Assembly: GCA_937126915.1 (NCBI GenBank)
Contig: CAKZLM010000010.1
Span: 1-38,018 of the forward strand
Length of the DNA stretch: 38,018 bases
Source of the DNA: an uncultured Alphaproteobacteria bacterium
GTDB lineage: Bacteria; Pseudomonadota; Alphaproteobacteria; Sphingomonadales; SMXR01
Direction of reading: 5' to 3'
The number at the start of each line of letters is the position of its first letter. The first letter of the stretch is position 1. Shown piece by piece: positions 1 to 7,973 of this stretch. The position numbers were made by a program, and so were the translations under genes. The notes under the pieces were generated by a model that did not search any database, was not told where the DNA came from, and saw only the letters and a list, made by a program, of their open reading frames with translations.

Positions 1-1
1 G

Positions 2-799
2 GTTAATCAAAAAATTGCTCAAATCAAAAAGCGCTTGTCTGAGTGGTCAGCCAAGAGGTTGGATAAACAAATTGTGCGCTTGCCGTCTGCTCTTTGGATT
101 GCGGAAGATCAAAACACAATTGAGCAAAATATCCGCCTGATGGATGCCACCGATAAGGCGAAACAGGACTTAGGTGTGATGGTGCGCCCACAAGATGATG
201 GTCGGGCAACACTTTTGTCGGTTTACACCAAAGATGAACCGGGCGCTTTTGCCCGCATTGCAGGTGGTTTGGCGGCATCGGGTGGCAGCATTGTTGACGC
301 CAAGGTTTTCACCACCAAAGACGGCATGATTTTGGATAATATATTATTCCAAACACCGCGATCAGAAGCAGTGGTGATGGCAGAAACCTTATCCCATATT
401 CAAGCTACCGTAACAGTAGCGTTGGCAACGGATGTTGATCAAATCAAAGGCATTCGCCGCCAAGTGATTAATCAACGCATCAGTGATAAATATTTGACCG
501 TCGAACCCTTCATTGTGATCGACAATAAAGCCAGTAAAAATTACACCGTTGTTGAAATTAATGCCCGCGATCGAACCGGTCTTATTTTTGATTTATCACG
601 GGTGTTTTTCGAGCGCGGCATTGCGATTCACTCAGCCCATGTTGCCACTTTTGGCGAACGCGCGGTTGATGTGTTTTATATCCATGATGGTGAAGGCAAA
701 AAAATTACTCATGGTGCCAGTGTTAAGGCATTAGAAAACCGATTGTTGGCAGCAACAGAATTAAATCCACAATTTTTAGGCACCGACGATTCAGGTTAA
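2..799 (+). CDS. glnD: GlnD (PII uridylyltransferase/uridylyl-removing enzyme), C-terminal part
   Basis: This is the 3' end of a gene whose reading frame is open from base 2, so the start lies outside the window. GlnD uridylylates PII proteins when glutamine is low and removes UMP when it is high, signalling nitrogen status in the cytosol. Only the C-terminal ~265 residues are visible. They hold two tandem ACT domains, the glutamine-sensing part: the first around TLLSVYTKDEPGAFARIAGG and the second around VVEINARDRTGLIFDLSRVF. The nucleotidyltransferase and HD domains must lie upstream. The following murJ and trpS make the glnD-murJ-trpS order common in Alphaproteobacteria, which supports the call. 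Confidence 0.95.
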   Translation, partial: VNQKIAQIKKRLSEWSAKRLDKQIVRLPSALWIAEDQNTIEQNIRLMDATDKAKQDLGVMVRPQDDGRATLLSVYTKDEPGAFARIAGGLAASGGSIVDAKVFTTKDGMILDNILFQTPRSEAVVMAETLSHIQATVTVALATDVDQIKGIRRQVINQRISDKYLTVEPFIVIDNKASKNYTVVEINARDRTGLIFDLSRVFFERGIAIHSAHVATFGERAVDVFYIHDGEGKKITHGASVKALENRLLAATELNPQFLGTDDSG

Positions 800-840
800 T
801 GATACGATGATAACATTTTGTGACGTCATTTTAGGCCCCG

Positions 841-869
841 TCGACCTAGATGACTGAGGCTTTTATAAT
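841..869 (+). promoter_or_regulatory. Candidate sigma-70 promoter for murJ
   Basis: TCGACC (841-846), a 17-base spacer and a perfect TATAAT (864-869) lie in the glnD-murJ gap. The inferred start is near 876, giving a ~42-base leader. The assignment rests on consensus match alone. Confidence 0.45.
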
Positions 870-917
870 AGGGGCTTTTGACCAAATGTCATCGGCTTGT
901 TTTAGAGGAAACTATTT

Positions 918-2471
918 GTGAGCTTGTTAAAAACCATATCCACCATTGGCGGGCTGACCTTGATTAGCCGCATTATGGGGTTTGCCCGTGATATTTTGAT
1001 GGCGGCGTTTTTGGGAGCTGGTTTGGTGGCAGATTGTTTTTTTGTGGCATTTAAGCTACCCAATTTTTTCCGTCGATTGTTTGCTGAAGGGGCTTTTAGC
1101 AGTGCCTTTGTGCCTATTTTCGTTCAAAATTTACGCAGTGAAGGCGGCAATGAACTACAAGCCAAAGGCTTTGCCGAGGAAGCCTTGGCGGTTTTATTAC
1201 CCACCCTGATTTTGGTGGTGGCAGTTTTTCAAATTTTCATGCCGTGGATCATGCCAGCGTTGGCACCAGGTTTTACCGATGATGCTGAAAAATTTAATCT
1301 AGCGGTGGATTTTACCCGCAACACTTTTCCTTATTTACTGCTTATTTCGTTGGTGTCTTTATTGTCTGGCGTGTTAAACGGGTTGAAGCGTTTTGCCGCC
1401 GCCGCCGCCGCACCGATTTTTCTTAACATGACCTTGATCACCAGTTTACTGCTTTATAATGGCAGTGAGGTGGAAGCAGGCCGCGCCCTGTCAATCGCTG
1501 TGTCAGTGGCGGGTGTGGTGCAATTTTTATGGTTAGTGGTGGCGGTTAAGCGGGCAGGCATGGGCCTTGCCATTCGCATGCCAAAACTAACCCCCCGGGT
1601 GCGTGAATTGGGCCGTGTAATGTTGCCCGTGGCGCTGGGGGCGGGGGCGATGCAAATCTCCCTGGTGTTGGATGTGATATTGGCATCATTGCTGGACGAT
1701 GGCGCTCTATCTTATTTGTTTTATGCGGACCGTTTAAATCAATTACCCTTGGGGGTGATTGGCGTGGCAGTAGGCACGGCCTTGTTGCCAACGCTTTCAG
1801 GATTGTTGGCTGAAAATACTCCTGAAAAGGCGGCTTACCAACAAAACCGCGCCATGGAAGCGGCAATGTTTTTAACTGTTCCAGCGGCCTTTGCCCTGAT
1901 GGCGATCCCCGATGTGTTAATTGGGGTGATGTTTGAACGCGGCAATTTTACTGCCACTGACACAGGTCAAACCGCCCTTGCTTTGGTGGCATATGCGGCG
2001 GGTTTGCCAGCCTATGTTTTGATTAAGGTATTAGCGCCTGGATTTTTTGCCAGAAAAGACACCAAAACGCCCGTTCGTATCGGCATGATTGCGTTGCTGG
2101 TTAATTTGGTTTTAAACATTATTCTGATGCAGTTTTTGGGGCATGTGGGCCTTGCCCTTGCCACCGCCATAGCGGCATGGATGAACTGCTCGTTGCTCTA
2201 TATTACACTTAGGAAAAATGGCTACTTTCAGCTGGATGCAAGGATGAAATCACGCGGGGTTAGAATGGTTTTAGCGGCCTTGATTATGGCTGTTGTGGTT
2301 AGTTATTTATCGCACATTCTGGCAACGCCCTTGGCTGGGTCATTATCGCATAAAATTTGGTCGCTGTTGGCCGTGGTTGTGGCGGGCAAAGTGAGCTATG
2401 CCATCTTGTGTCATATCACAGGGGCGATGACCCTTAGCGAGATTAAGAACTTTAAGCGCGCAAAATCTTGA
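918..2471 (+). CDS. murJ: MurJ, lipid II flippase (MviN family)
   Basis: This 517-residue polytopic inner-membrane protein is predicted to flip lipid II from the cytoplasmic to the periplasmic face for peptidoglycan synthesis. It is hydrophobic throughout, in keeping with about 14 transmembrane helices. The N-terminus (ISRIMGFARDILMAAFLGAG) and the following FFVAFKLPNFFRRLFAEGAF segment are hallmarks of the MviN/MurJ family. The GTG start at 918 is preceded by GAGG at 905-908. Length matches the family. It lies between glnD and trpS, a common alphaproteobacterial arrangement. Nothing looks truncated. Confidence 0.96.
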   Translation: MSLLKTISTIGGLTLISRIMGFARDILMAAFLGAGLVADCFFVAFKLPNFFRRLFAEGAFSSAFVPIFVQNLRSEGGNELQAKGFAEEALAVLLPTLILVVAVFQIFMPWIMPALAPGFTDDAEKFNLAVDFTRNTFPYLLLISLVSLLSGVLNGLKRFAAAAAAPIFLNMTLITSLLLYNGSEVEAGRALSIAVSVAGVVQFLWLVVAVKRAGMGLAIRMPKLTPRVRELGRVMLPVALGAGAMQISLVLDVILASLLDDGALSYLFYADRLNQLPLGVIGVAVGTALLPTLSGLLAENTPEKAAYQQNRAMEAAMFLTVPAAFALMAIPDVLIGVMFERGNFTATDTGQTALALVAYAAGLPAYVLIKVLAPGFFARKDTKTPVRIGMIALLVNLVLNIILMQFLGHVGLALATAIAAWMNCSLLYITLRKNGYFQLDARMKSRGVRMVLAALIMAVVVSYLSHILATPLAGSLSHKIWSLLAVVVAGKVSYAILCHITGAMTLSEIKNFKRAKS

Positions 2472-2496
2472 CCTTTTTTAAGAAGCCCTGCATAAA
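2468..2496 (+). promoter_or_regulatory. Candidate promoter for trpS overlapping the murJ stop codon
   Basis: TTGACC (2468-2473) overlaps the murJ stop, and CATAAA (2491-2496) follows after 17 bases. The -35 is a good match and the -10 a moderate one. It would give trpS its own transcript besides read-through from murJ. Confidence 0.35.
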
Positions 2497-2553
2497 GCGC
2501 GGGTTCAATATGGCATAAGCACATAGGGTGCCTAATAAAGGAGACCATCGGTC

Positions 2554-3579
2554 ATGACCGAAAGCCAAGCAAGCAACTTTACACCGCGTGTGTTTTCAGG
2601 CGCACAGCCCAGCGGCAATATGCATCTTGGAAACTATCTGGGTGCGTTTCGCAATTGGGTGAAATTGCAAGACCAATTTGACGAATGTCTTTATTGCGTG
2701 GTTGATATGCACGCCATTACGGTATGGCAAAACCCCAGTGACTTGCGTGATCAAATTCGTGAAGCAGCGGCGGCTTATATTGCCTCAGGCGTGAACCCTG
2801 AAAAAAGTATTTTGTTTAACCAAAGCCAAGTGTCTGGTCATGCTGAATTGGCGTGGGTATTTAATTGTGTGGCGCGCCTTGGGTGGTTAAACCGCATGAC
2901 CCAATTCAAAGATAAGGCCGGTAAAAACCGCGAAAAAGCGACCACGGGTTTATATGTTTATCCAAACCTGATGGCGGCGGATATTTTGCTTTATAAAGGC
3001 ACCCATGTTCCCGTGGGTGAGGATCAAAAACAGCACCTTGAATTAACCCGTGATATTGCCAGCAGTTTCAATGAAAATTATGAAGCTGAGGTCTTCCCTC
3101 TCACTGAACCGTTAATCCAAGCCGAAGGGGCACGGATTATGAGCTTGCGCGATGGCACAAAGAAAATGAGCAAGTCTGATCCGTCTGATTTGTCACGCAT
3201 TAATTTGACCGATGACGTGGATGCCATTTCGAAAAAAGTGCGTAAGGCCAAAACCGACGCTGATGCCATTCCATCCGAGGTAGATGGATTGGAAGGCCGC
3301 CCTGAAGCGAAAAACTTGCTGGGTATTTATGCCGCCCTTAGCGATAAAAGCTTGGCGGATGTGTGCCAGCAATTTGGCGGGCAGGGATTTGGTGATTTCA
3401 AAAAAGATTTTGCTGATTTGGCGACCAGTCATTTGGCCCCCATTACCACGGAAATGGCGCGTTTGATGGAAAACCCAGATCATGTCGATGATGTCTTGCG
3501 CAAAGGGGCCGAGCGCGCCCGCGCTATTGCCGAACCAGTGATGAATGAGGTTAAAGACGTGATCGGATTTTTGCGTTAA
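2554..3579 (+). CDS. trpS: Tryptophanyl-tRNA synthetase
   Basis: A class I aminoacyl-tRNA synthetase that charges tRNA-Trp with tryptophan using ATP in the cytosol. Its 341 residues match bacterial TrpRS. The HIGH-type signature is SGNMHLGN (residues ~20-27) and the second ATP loop is KMSKS (204-208). The [15 protein letters not shown] segment is also characteristic of TrpRS. The ATG at 2554 has an AAGGAG ribosome site at 2538-2543. It is the last gene of the glnD-murJ-trpS group and is followed by a strong terminator at 3665-3699. Confidence 0.97.
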   Translation: MTESQASNFTPRVFSGAQPSGNMHLGNYLGAFRNWVKLQDQFDECLYCVVDMHAITVWQNPSDLRDQIREAAAAYIASGVNPEKSILFNQSQVSGHAELAWVFNCVARLGWLNRMTQFKDKAGKNREKATTGLYVYPNLMAADILLYKGTHVPVGEDQKQHLELTRDIASSFNENYEAEVFPLTEPLIQAEGARIMSLRDGTKKMSKSDPSDLSRINLTDDVDAISKKVRKAKTDADAIPSEVDGLEGRPEAKNLLGIYAALSDKSLADVCQQFGGQGFGDFKKDFADLATSHLAPITTEMARLMENPDHVDDVLRKGAERARAIAEPVMNEVKDVIGFLR

Positions 3580-3604
3580 ACGCCAACAATTCGGCATCTA
3601 AGAA

Positions 3605-3648
3605 CCCAAAGTTTTACTTCTAAAAGCCCAAAGTTTTACTTCTAAAAG
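3605..3648. repeat. Perfect 22-bp tandem direct repeat upstream of the DUF4136 gene
   Basis: Two identical, abutting 22-base copies occupy 3605-3626 and 3627-3648. Each begins CCCAAAG and ends TCTAAAAG. They stop two bases before a candidate -35 box (3651). The 22-bp period is about two DNA turns, so both copies would face the same side of the helix, as tandem regulator sites do. A recent slippage duplication would look the same. Confidence 0.9.
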
Positions 3649-3650
3649 CA

Positions 3651-3678
3651 TTGAAATCTATGGAATATCCGCTACATT
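3651..3678 (+). promoter_or_regulatory. Candidate promoter embedded in the trpS terminator
   Basis: TTGAAA (3651-3656), 16 bases, then TACATT (3673-3678). The -10 overlaps the left arm and loop of the terminator hairpin. Transcripts starting near 3685 would lack the left arm and so escape termination, while read-through from trpS would be stopped. This is inferred from consensus match and geometry. Confidence 0.35.
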
Positions 3679-3699
3679 AGGAGTAGCGGATATTTTTTT
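3665..3699 (+). terminator. Rho-independent terminator after trpS
   Basis: A perfect 11-bp stem (3665-3675 with 3683-3693), a 7-base loop and a run of seven T (3693-3699). It ends only 26 bases before the next start codon. Confidence 0.85.
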
Positions 3700-3725
3700 G
3701 ATAATCGCCAAAATTGGGGAATAAA

Positions 3726-4325
3726 ATGCGTCAATTCATTGCTTTATTATCGGTTCTTTTGCTATCAGCCTGCGCGTCAAATATGCGGTCAGAAGTTGCT
3801 AGCTTTTATGAAACGGTGCCACAGACGGGGCAAAGTTTTAAGGTTGTTGCCTTGGATGATAAAAAGCAGGGCGGCATTGAATTTGGCAAATATGCCACGC
3901 TTTTGGCTAACGAATTCGCACGGTTAGGGTATCAACATACCCCTGATGCTGAAAACCCTGATTTGGTGATCCGCTTTGATTATGAAGTCTCCAATGGGGA
4001 AGACCGCTTAAGGGTCATCCCTGATAGTCATATAGGCATGCGTTATGGCTGGGGCATTGGAATGCACTGGGGCTATTACGACCCCTTTGGCGTGTCGTTT
4101 TTTGGACGTCATAATGATGTTTTGCCGGTCACGGTTTATACCCGCAAATTAGCTATTTCCATTACCAAAGATGATGTGGTGGTTTATGAGGCACGCCTTG
4201 CCAACACCGACCGCGATAAAGATTTACCCAAAGACATGCCGCTTTTGGTGAAGTCACTGTTTGTTGATTTCCCTGGTGAATCTGAAAAATTACGCCGCGT
4301 CACCATCCCCAAAAACCCACAATAA
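3726..4325 (+). CDS. DUF4136-like lipoprotein, function unknown
   Basis: A predicted 199-residue lipoprotein. The N-terminus is a short lipoprotein signal with lipobox LSAC, the Cys at residue 16 being the expected lipidation site. The mature part resembles the DUF4136 family: an early 'Y/F-x-T' segment, a central FARLGY...NPDLVIRFDY region and a Gly/Tyr/Trp-rich stretch (GMRYGWGIGMHWGYYD). Function is not established for this family. I chose ATG 3726 over an in-frame TTG at 3714 because it gives a clean signal peptide and has GGGG just upstream. It appears to be transcribed alone, from a promoter lying inside the preceding terminator. The family call is by pattern only. Confidence 0.75.
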   Translation: MRQFIALLSVLLLSACASNMRSEVASFYETVPQTGQSFKVVALDDKKQGGIEFGKYATLLANEFARLGYQHTPDAENPDLVIRFDYEVSNGEDRLRVIPDSHIGMRYGWGIGMHWGYYDPFGVSFFGRHNDVLPVTVYTRKLAISITKDDVVVYEARLANTDRDKDLPKDMPLLVKSLFVDFPGESEKLRRVTIPKNPQ

Positions 4326-4370
4326 AGCTCAGATTGGTCGCGATAATTCCTATGGTAGGTTTTCGGCCGC

Positions 4371-4401
4371 TATAATGTGCTTCATTTCAGTCACTGAAAT
4401 G
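4371..4401 (+). promoter_or_regulatory. TATAAT box followed by an 8-bp inverted repeat in the DUF2333 leader
   Basis: A perfect TATAAT lies at 4371-4376, though no convincing -35 is seen at 16-18 bases. The expected start coincides with CATTTCAG-TCA-CTGAAATG (4383-4401), a perfect 8-bp inverted repeat with a 3-base spacer and no T-run. It could be an operator at +1 or a 5'-terminal mRNA hairpin. The rest of the 196-base gap shows nothing I can name. Confidence 0.4.
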
Positions 4402-4521
4402 CCTTGGACATCCGGACCATGGAAGTATTGAACTGTCGATGACTTATCTTGATTTTTTAGCGACAAGGCCCATTTAAAGAAGAGATAATAATAAGATAAA
4501 ACGACAGGTAGAGGACCCCTC

Positions 4522-5526
4522 ATGTGGCAAGATATGAAAGATTGGATCAAAGAAGCGCTTTCAAATCGATGGCAAGGTTTGAAAGATTGGCTGGCCGCGG
4601 TCAGTGGTGAAACATGGAAAAAAGTGGCTCTTATTGGTGTGGCTTTAGCGGTGATTTATTACCCCCTTGGCATGATTTGGTCGCATAAAATTGATGATGA
4701 CACCACCGCGCCCATGGCGATGGTTACCGCCAACGCAAAAGCCGGTGGCAGCCGCGCCGTTGATATGGTTTCTTATTTGATTGAACGTGAAGTTGATAAC
4801 CACGGTTGGGTCATGAATGATCCGTTTTTAAAGGCCTCATCATTGTTGGATAATATGCCCAATTATCAACAAGGCATGATGAATGCCTTTTCACGCTTTT
4901 CCATCGAACTGCGCGATCAAATTGGTCGCACCCGTGGGTCAAGTGCTGCCGATAGTGATTTAGAAACCGCTGCTGGCTTATTACCTTATCCGGGCGATGT
5001 GTGGATTTTTAATTTCTCCACCAGTTGGTTGCCAACAGCCAGTGCTGAACAGCAATATCGCAAAGCCAAAACTGCGTTGGATATTTACAACGCGCGCTTG
5101 GCCGAAGGGGTGGCGGTTTATGAACGTCGTGCCGATAACCTAGAAGCTACGCTAGACCGCATTGCAAAAGATGTTGGCGCCTCAACTGCGGCGGTGGAAA
5201 ACCATATTCGCGAGCGCTCTCACGACTGGATTGATTTTGAAGCCGATGATTTGTTTTATAACATCAAAGGCCAAGCCTATGGCTATTATATGATCCTACT
5301 TGGTTTGCGACAGGATTATCAGTCGGTGATCGCGGGCAAAGAATTATCACAAGCCTATGAGCAAATGTTAGAGAGCTTTAAACAGGTAGCAGTCCTTGAC
5401 CCGTTGATGGTGACCAATGGCGCGCCAGACAATATGATTTTCGCCAACCATCTGGCGGTACAAGGGTTTTATTTGATGCGGGCGCGCACCCAATTACAAG
5501 AAGTTGGCAATATTTTATTGAAATAA
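4522..5526 (+). CDS. DUF2333 family membrane-anchored protein
   Basis: A 334-residue protein of unknown function that I recognise as DUF2333-like. A cytoplasmic N-terminus rich in Trp and Lys is followed by one hydrophobic segment (about residues 35-52, VALIGVALAVIYYPLGMIW). The large remainder is probably periplasmic and mostly alpha-helical, with the stretch LLPYPGDVWIFNFSTSWLPTAS. It has no obvious catalytic motif. The ATG at 4522 follows AGAGGA at 4511-4516. The closely following uspA gene may be co-transcribed, since the gap is 74 bases with no terminator. The family name is firm by pattern; the role is unknown. Confidence 0.8.
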   Translation: MWQDMKDWIKEALSNRWQGLKDWLAAVSGETWKKVALIGVALAVIYYPLGMIWSHKIDDDTTAPMAMVTANAKAGGSRAVDMVSYLIEREVDNHGWVMNDPFLKASSLLDNMPNYQQGMMNAFSRFSIELRDQIGRTRGSSAADSDLETAAGLLPYPGDVWIFNFSTSWLPTASAEQQYRKAKTALDIYNARLAEGVAVYERRADNLEATLDRIAKDVGASTAAVENHIRERSHDWIDFEADDLFYNIKGQAYGYYMILLGLRQDYQSVIAGKELSQAYEQMLESFKQVAVLDPLMVTNGAPDNMIFANHLAVQGFYLMRARTQLQEVGNILLK

Positions 5527-5600
5527 TTCTTATTTCCTGAAAAGCTGTAGCGGTGTATGGTATCCGATCGAAGAGATTGGAAAGGTGAGGGGGGCTTTAT

Positions 5601-6086
5601 ATGCCGTTTCGTCCAATTGTTGAAAGACGCCGCCGCTTTGTTGTTGTGGTTGATGATTCGCCTGAGTGCCGCGTTGCAATGCGCTTTGCCAGTGCCCGTG
5701 CAGCGCACGTTGAAGGTGGCTCGTTAATTTTGTTTCATGTAATTCCACCGGTTGAATTTCAACACTGGTTAGGCGTGCAAGAAACCATGCGTGAAGAGCA
5801 ATTTGAAGGGGCGGAAGAATTGCTTGGTCAAATTTCTGAAGAATTGTCGGATTACTGTGGGGTTCGTCCTGAGATCTATATCCGCGAGGGTAACCCACCA
5901 GAAGAATTACAGAAATTCATCGAAGAAGAAAAAGATTTATTCGCCTTATTCTTAGGGGCCAGCACCGACGAATCGCCGGGACCATTGATCGATTATTTTA
6001 CCGGACCAATGGCGGGCAAGTTAACCTGTCCTGTGGTTATTGTACCGGGTAATTTAGCCATCGATGAAATTGATGAAATGGCTTAA
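5601..6086 (+). CDS. Universal stress protein (UspA family)
   Basis: A 161-residue single-domain UspA protein. The N-terminus (RRFVVVVDDSPECRVAMRFA) matches the family's VxVDxS-x-x-x-x-AxxxA start, and the C-terminus ends in LTCPVVIVPG, the typical last strand. The usual ATP-binding Gly-Ser loop is poorly conserved (LGASTDESPG...GPMAG). Nucleotide binding is therefore uncertain; it may belong to the non-ATP-binding UspA type. UspA proteins are cytosolic and linked to stress survival, but the specific role is unknown. A GGTGAGGGGGG purine tract precedes the ATG. The adjacent DUF2333 gene is probably in the same operon. Confidence 0.9.
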   Translation: MPFRPIVERRRRFVVVVDDSPECRVAMRFASARAAHVEGGSLILFHVIPPVEFQHWLGVQETMREEQFEGAEELLGQISEELSDYCGVRPEIYIREGNPPEELQKFIEEEKDLFALFLGASTDESPGPLIDYFTGPMAGKLTCPVVIVPGNLAIDEIDEMA

Positions 6087-6182
6087 GTCTTATCGACTTA
6101 TAACGGAATTTACATTCACCCCTTGACCCCAGCGTCATCATGGCCCACATAAAGGCCATTAGATGACAAAGGAAGGCAATCG

Positions 6183-6728
6183 ATGTTTATTCAAACTGAA
6201 CAAACCCCAAACCCAGCAACCTTAAAGTTCATTCCTGATCACCCTGTTTTGGCAGAGGGAACGCGTTATTATGGCAGCATTGAAGATGCTGAAACATCGC
6301 CTTTGGCAAAACGCTTGTTTGGTTTTGAAGAAGTCACCGCGGTTTTTTTGAGCACAGATTTTATTTCCATCACCCAAACAGGCACCGATTGGGATGATCT
6401 AAAGTCATTATTATTGGGCGCGGTGATGGATCATTACACCTCTGGCCTGCCTGTGGTTGAGGCTGAGGCTGAGGCAAATGATGATGAAGACGATGATGAT
6501 ATCGTTCGTCAAATTAAAGATATTCTAAACGAAAAGGTGCGCCCTGCTGTGGCCCGTGATGGCGGTGATATTGTCTTCCATTCGTTTGAAGAGGGAATTA
6601 TTTATTTGCACATGCAGGGGGCTTGCTCAGGTTGTCCGTCATCCAGCATGACATTGAAACACGGCATTGAAAATTTGATGAAATTTTACATTCCAGAGGT
6701 TTTGGAAGTGCGTCAAATCGAGGCCTAA
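6183..6728 (+). CDS. NfuA-type Fe-S cluster carrier (Nfu N-domain plus NifU C-domain)
   Basis: A 181-residue protein predicted to carry and deliver Fe-S clusters to apo-proteins in the cytosol. Residues 1-~87 are the Nfu N-terminal domain (FIQTEQTPNPATLKFIP...). A highly acidic linker follows (~93-106), then the NifU-like C-domain with its cluster-binding CSGC (Cys148 and Cys151). This layout matches Nfu proteins of alphaproteobacteria and mitochondria. An AAAGGAAGG site (6168-6176) precedes the ATG. MiaB, encoded downstream, is a double Fe-S enzyme and a plausible client, but nothing here shows that directly. A terminator follows at 6752-6780. Confidence 0.95.
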   Translation: MFIQTEQTPNPATLKFIPDHPVLAEGTRYYGSIEDAETSPLAKRLFGFEEVTAVFLSTDFISITQTGTDWDDLKSLLLGAVMDHYTSGLPVVEAEAEANDDEDDDDIVRQIKDILNEKVRPAVARDGGDIVFHSFEEGIIYLHMQGACSGCPSSSMTLKHGIENLMKFYIPEVLEVRQIEA

Positions 6729-6751
6729 GAATTTAAACAACCACTGTTGTG

Positions 6752-6780
6752 AAAGGCACCGCATTGTCGGTGCCTTTTTT
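6752..6780 (+). terminator. Rho-independent terminator after the Nfu gene
   Basis: A 10-bp stem (6752-6761 with 6768-6777), a 6-base loop CATTGT and a T-run to 6780. The convergent deacetylase gene ends at 6785, so this is the only terminator between the two. Confidence 0.85.
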
Positions 6781-6784
6781 ATGT

Positions 6785-7861
6785 TTAGTCTTTTTGAAAG
6801 CCTTTAAAATTAAAAAAGGGGCGACCAAACCAATACCAACGCCCATTGCCCGCGGGGGCGGTGCAATTGACACGACTTCTGCCCGGCGGGAAGGCTTCTG
6901 ACAGCATGACCTCAATTTGACCATCAGGGCCAAACTGAATATCTGCTGCGCCCTCCATGTGCGATGGAAAGCATGACATATTGGTTAGTTGGTTCGCTTG
7001 TGGGCTGGTGAAGGTAAAGCGCGGTGGGTTTTCTCCCTCCACCACAACCGGTGTCGAGGGGCGAACATTGCCCACAGGCATGGCCTTGCTATTTGAAATG
7101 ATGGTAAAGCGATCCATATTGCCATAGCGTTCATTAATGGCAAAACGCGGCATGCTCATCAGATCGCTGGCCGGGCCCAAACTGGCGGAATATTGTCCAA
7201 AGGCGGCATCAAGGCCATTTTCTTTTAAAATCGCATAATGATCAGGATTATATTCACCATAAGGCCAAGCAAAAACGTTGGGGACGTAACCTAATTCATC
7301 CAAAAAGCGTTGATTGGCTTGTTGCAGGTCAGCATCAATGTCTTTCGCGCTGGCATCTGCCATGTGCATGTGACTGGCACCATGGTGACCAATGGTGACA
7401 CCTTCAGCGTCAAGATGCCTGATTGTATCCCACGACATATAATTACTGCTGCCAGCATCAATTGGGCTGGTGGCCACAAACAGGGTGAGGGGGATGCCCG
7501 CAGCCTTTAACATGGGCCAGCCATTATCAGCGATAGATTGATAACCATCATCGGCGGTGATTAAAATATTTTTGCCGGGTAGGGTTTCACCACGTTTATG
7601 GGCATCAACCACTTGTTTAAGGGTTGGAAAACTGAAACCATTTTCTTTCAACCACTTGATTTGCGTCTCAAATTGATCCATGCGCACATTGGTGGAAGGA
7701 TAGCGATCATCACCAAAGCGATGATAAATCAGCACTGAAATGCTGCCCTCTACCGCCTGTTTGGTTGGGCTATCGGTGGTGTTGTCCTGTGCCACGCCAT
7801 GGGTTATGCCAGTCATGGTTAAAAAGCTTGTGATAAGGGATATAAGAATAAAGTGTTTCAT
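6785..7861 (-). CDS. Secreted polysaccharide deacetylase family protein (NodB homology)
   Basis: A predicted exported carbohydrate esterase of the CE4/NodB superfamily, 358 residues from the chosen start. The signal peptide (MKHFILISL..., likely cut after GVA near residue 24) precedes the catalytic domain. Motif 1 is TADDGY (102-107) with the two Asp residues, and metal-site motif 2 is HGASH (His160, His164). The opening VLIYHRFG is typical of the family. After about residue 270 comes a C-terminal region (INCTAP...RWYWFGRPFF) that I do not recognise. An in-frame ATG at 7885 would add 8 residues before the signal peptide, so the inner ATG is preferred. It sits alone on the minus strand among plus-strand genes. 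Substrate unknown; N-acetyl groups of peptidoglycan or a surface glycan are possible. Confidence 0.85.
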   Translation of the reverse strand: MKHFILISLITSFLTMTGITHGVAQDNTTDSPTKQAVEGSISVLIYHRFGDDRYPSTNVRMDQFETQIKWLKENGFSFPTLKQVVDAHKRGETLPGKNILITADDGYQSIADNGWPMLKAAGIPLTLFVATSPIDAGSSNYMSWDTIRHLDAEGVTIGHHGASHMHMADASAKDIDADLQQANQRFLDELGYVPNVFAWPYGEYNPDHYAILKENGLDAAFGQYSASLGPASDLMSMPRFAINERYGNMDRFTIISNSKAMPVGNVRPSTPVVVEGENPPRFTFTSPQANQLTNMSCFPSHMEGAADIQFGPDGQIEVMLSEAFPPGRSRVNCTAPAGNGRWYWFGRPFFNFKGFQKD

Positions 7862-7973
7862 AAATGTAAGATAGGCGATTGCCATAAAATAACAAGACGT
7901 AAGTGGGGATAAGGTATGGTAATCTATAGAAAAACTTATTATAGCTTTTAAAGCATAGTGCGTGAGGCTTTAA

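Noticed and set aside
4444-4499. TTATCTT (4444-4450) and AAGATAA (4493-4499) as a dyad
   Set aside because: Seven AT-rich bases 42 bases apart are expected by chance in this composition.
4350-4550. 66-residue minus-strand frame before the DUF2333 gene
   Set aside because: It overlaps the DUF2333 start and its leader dyad, and the protein shows no family features.
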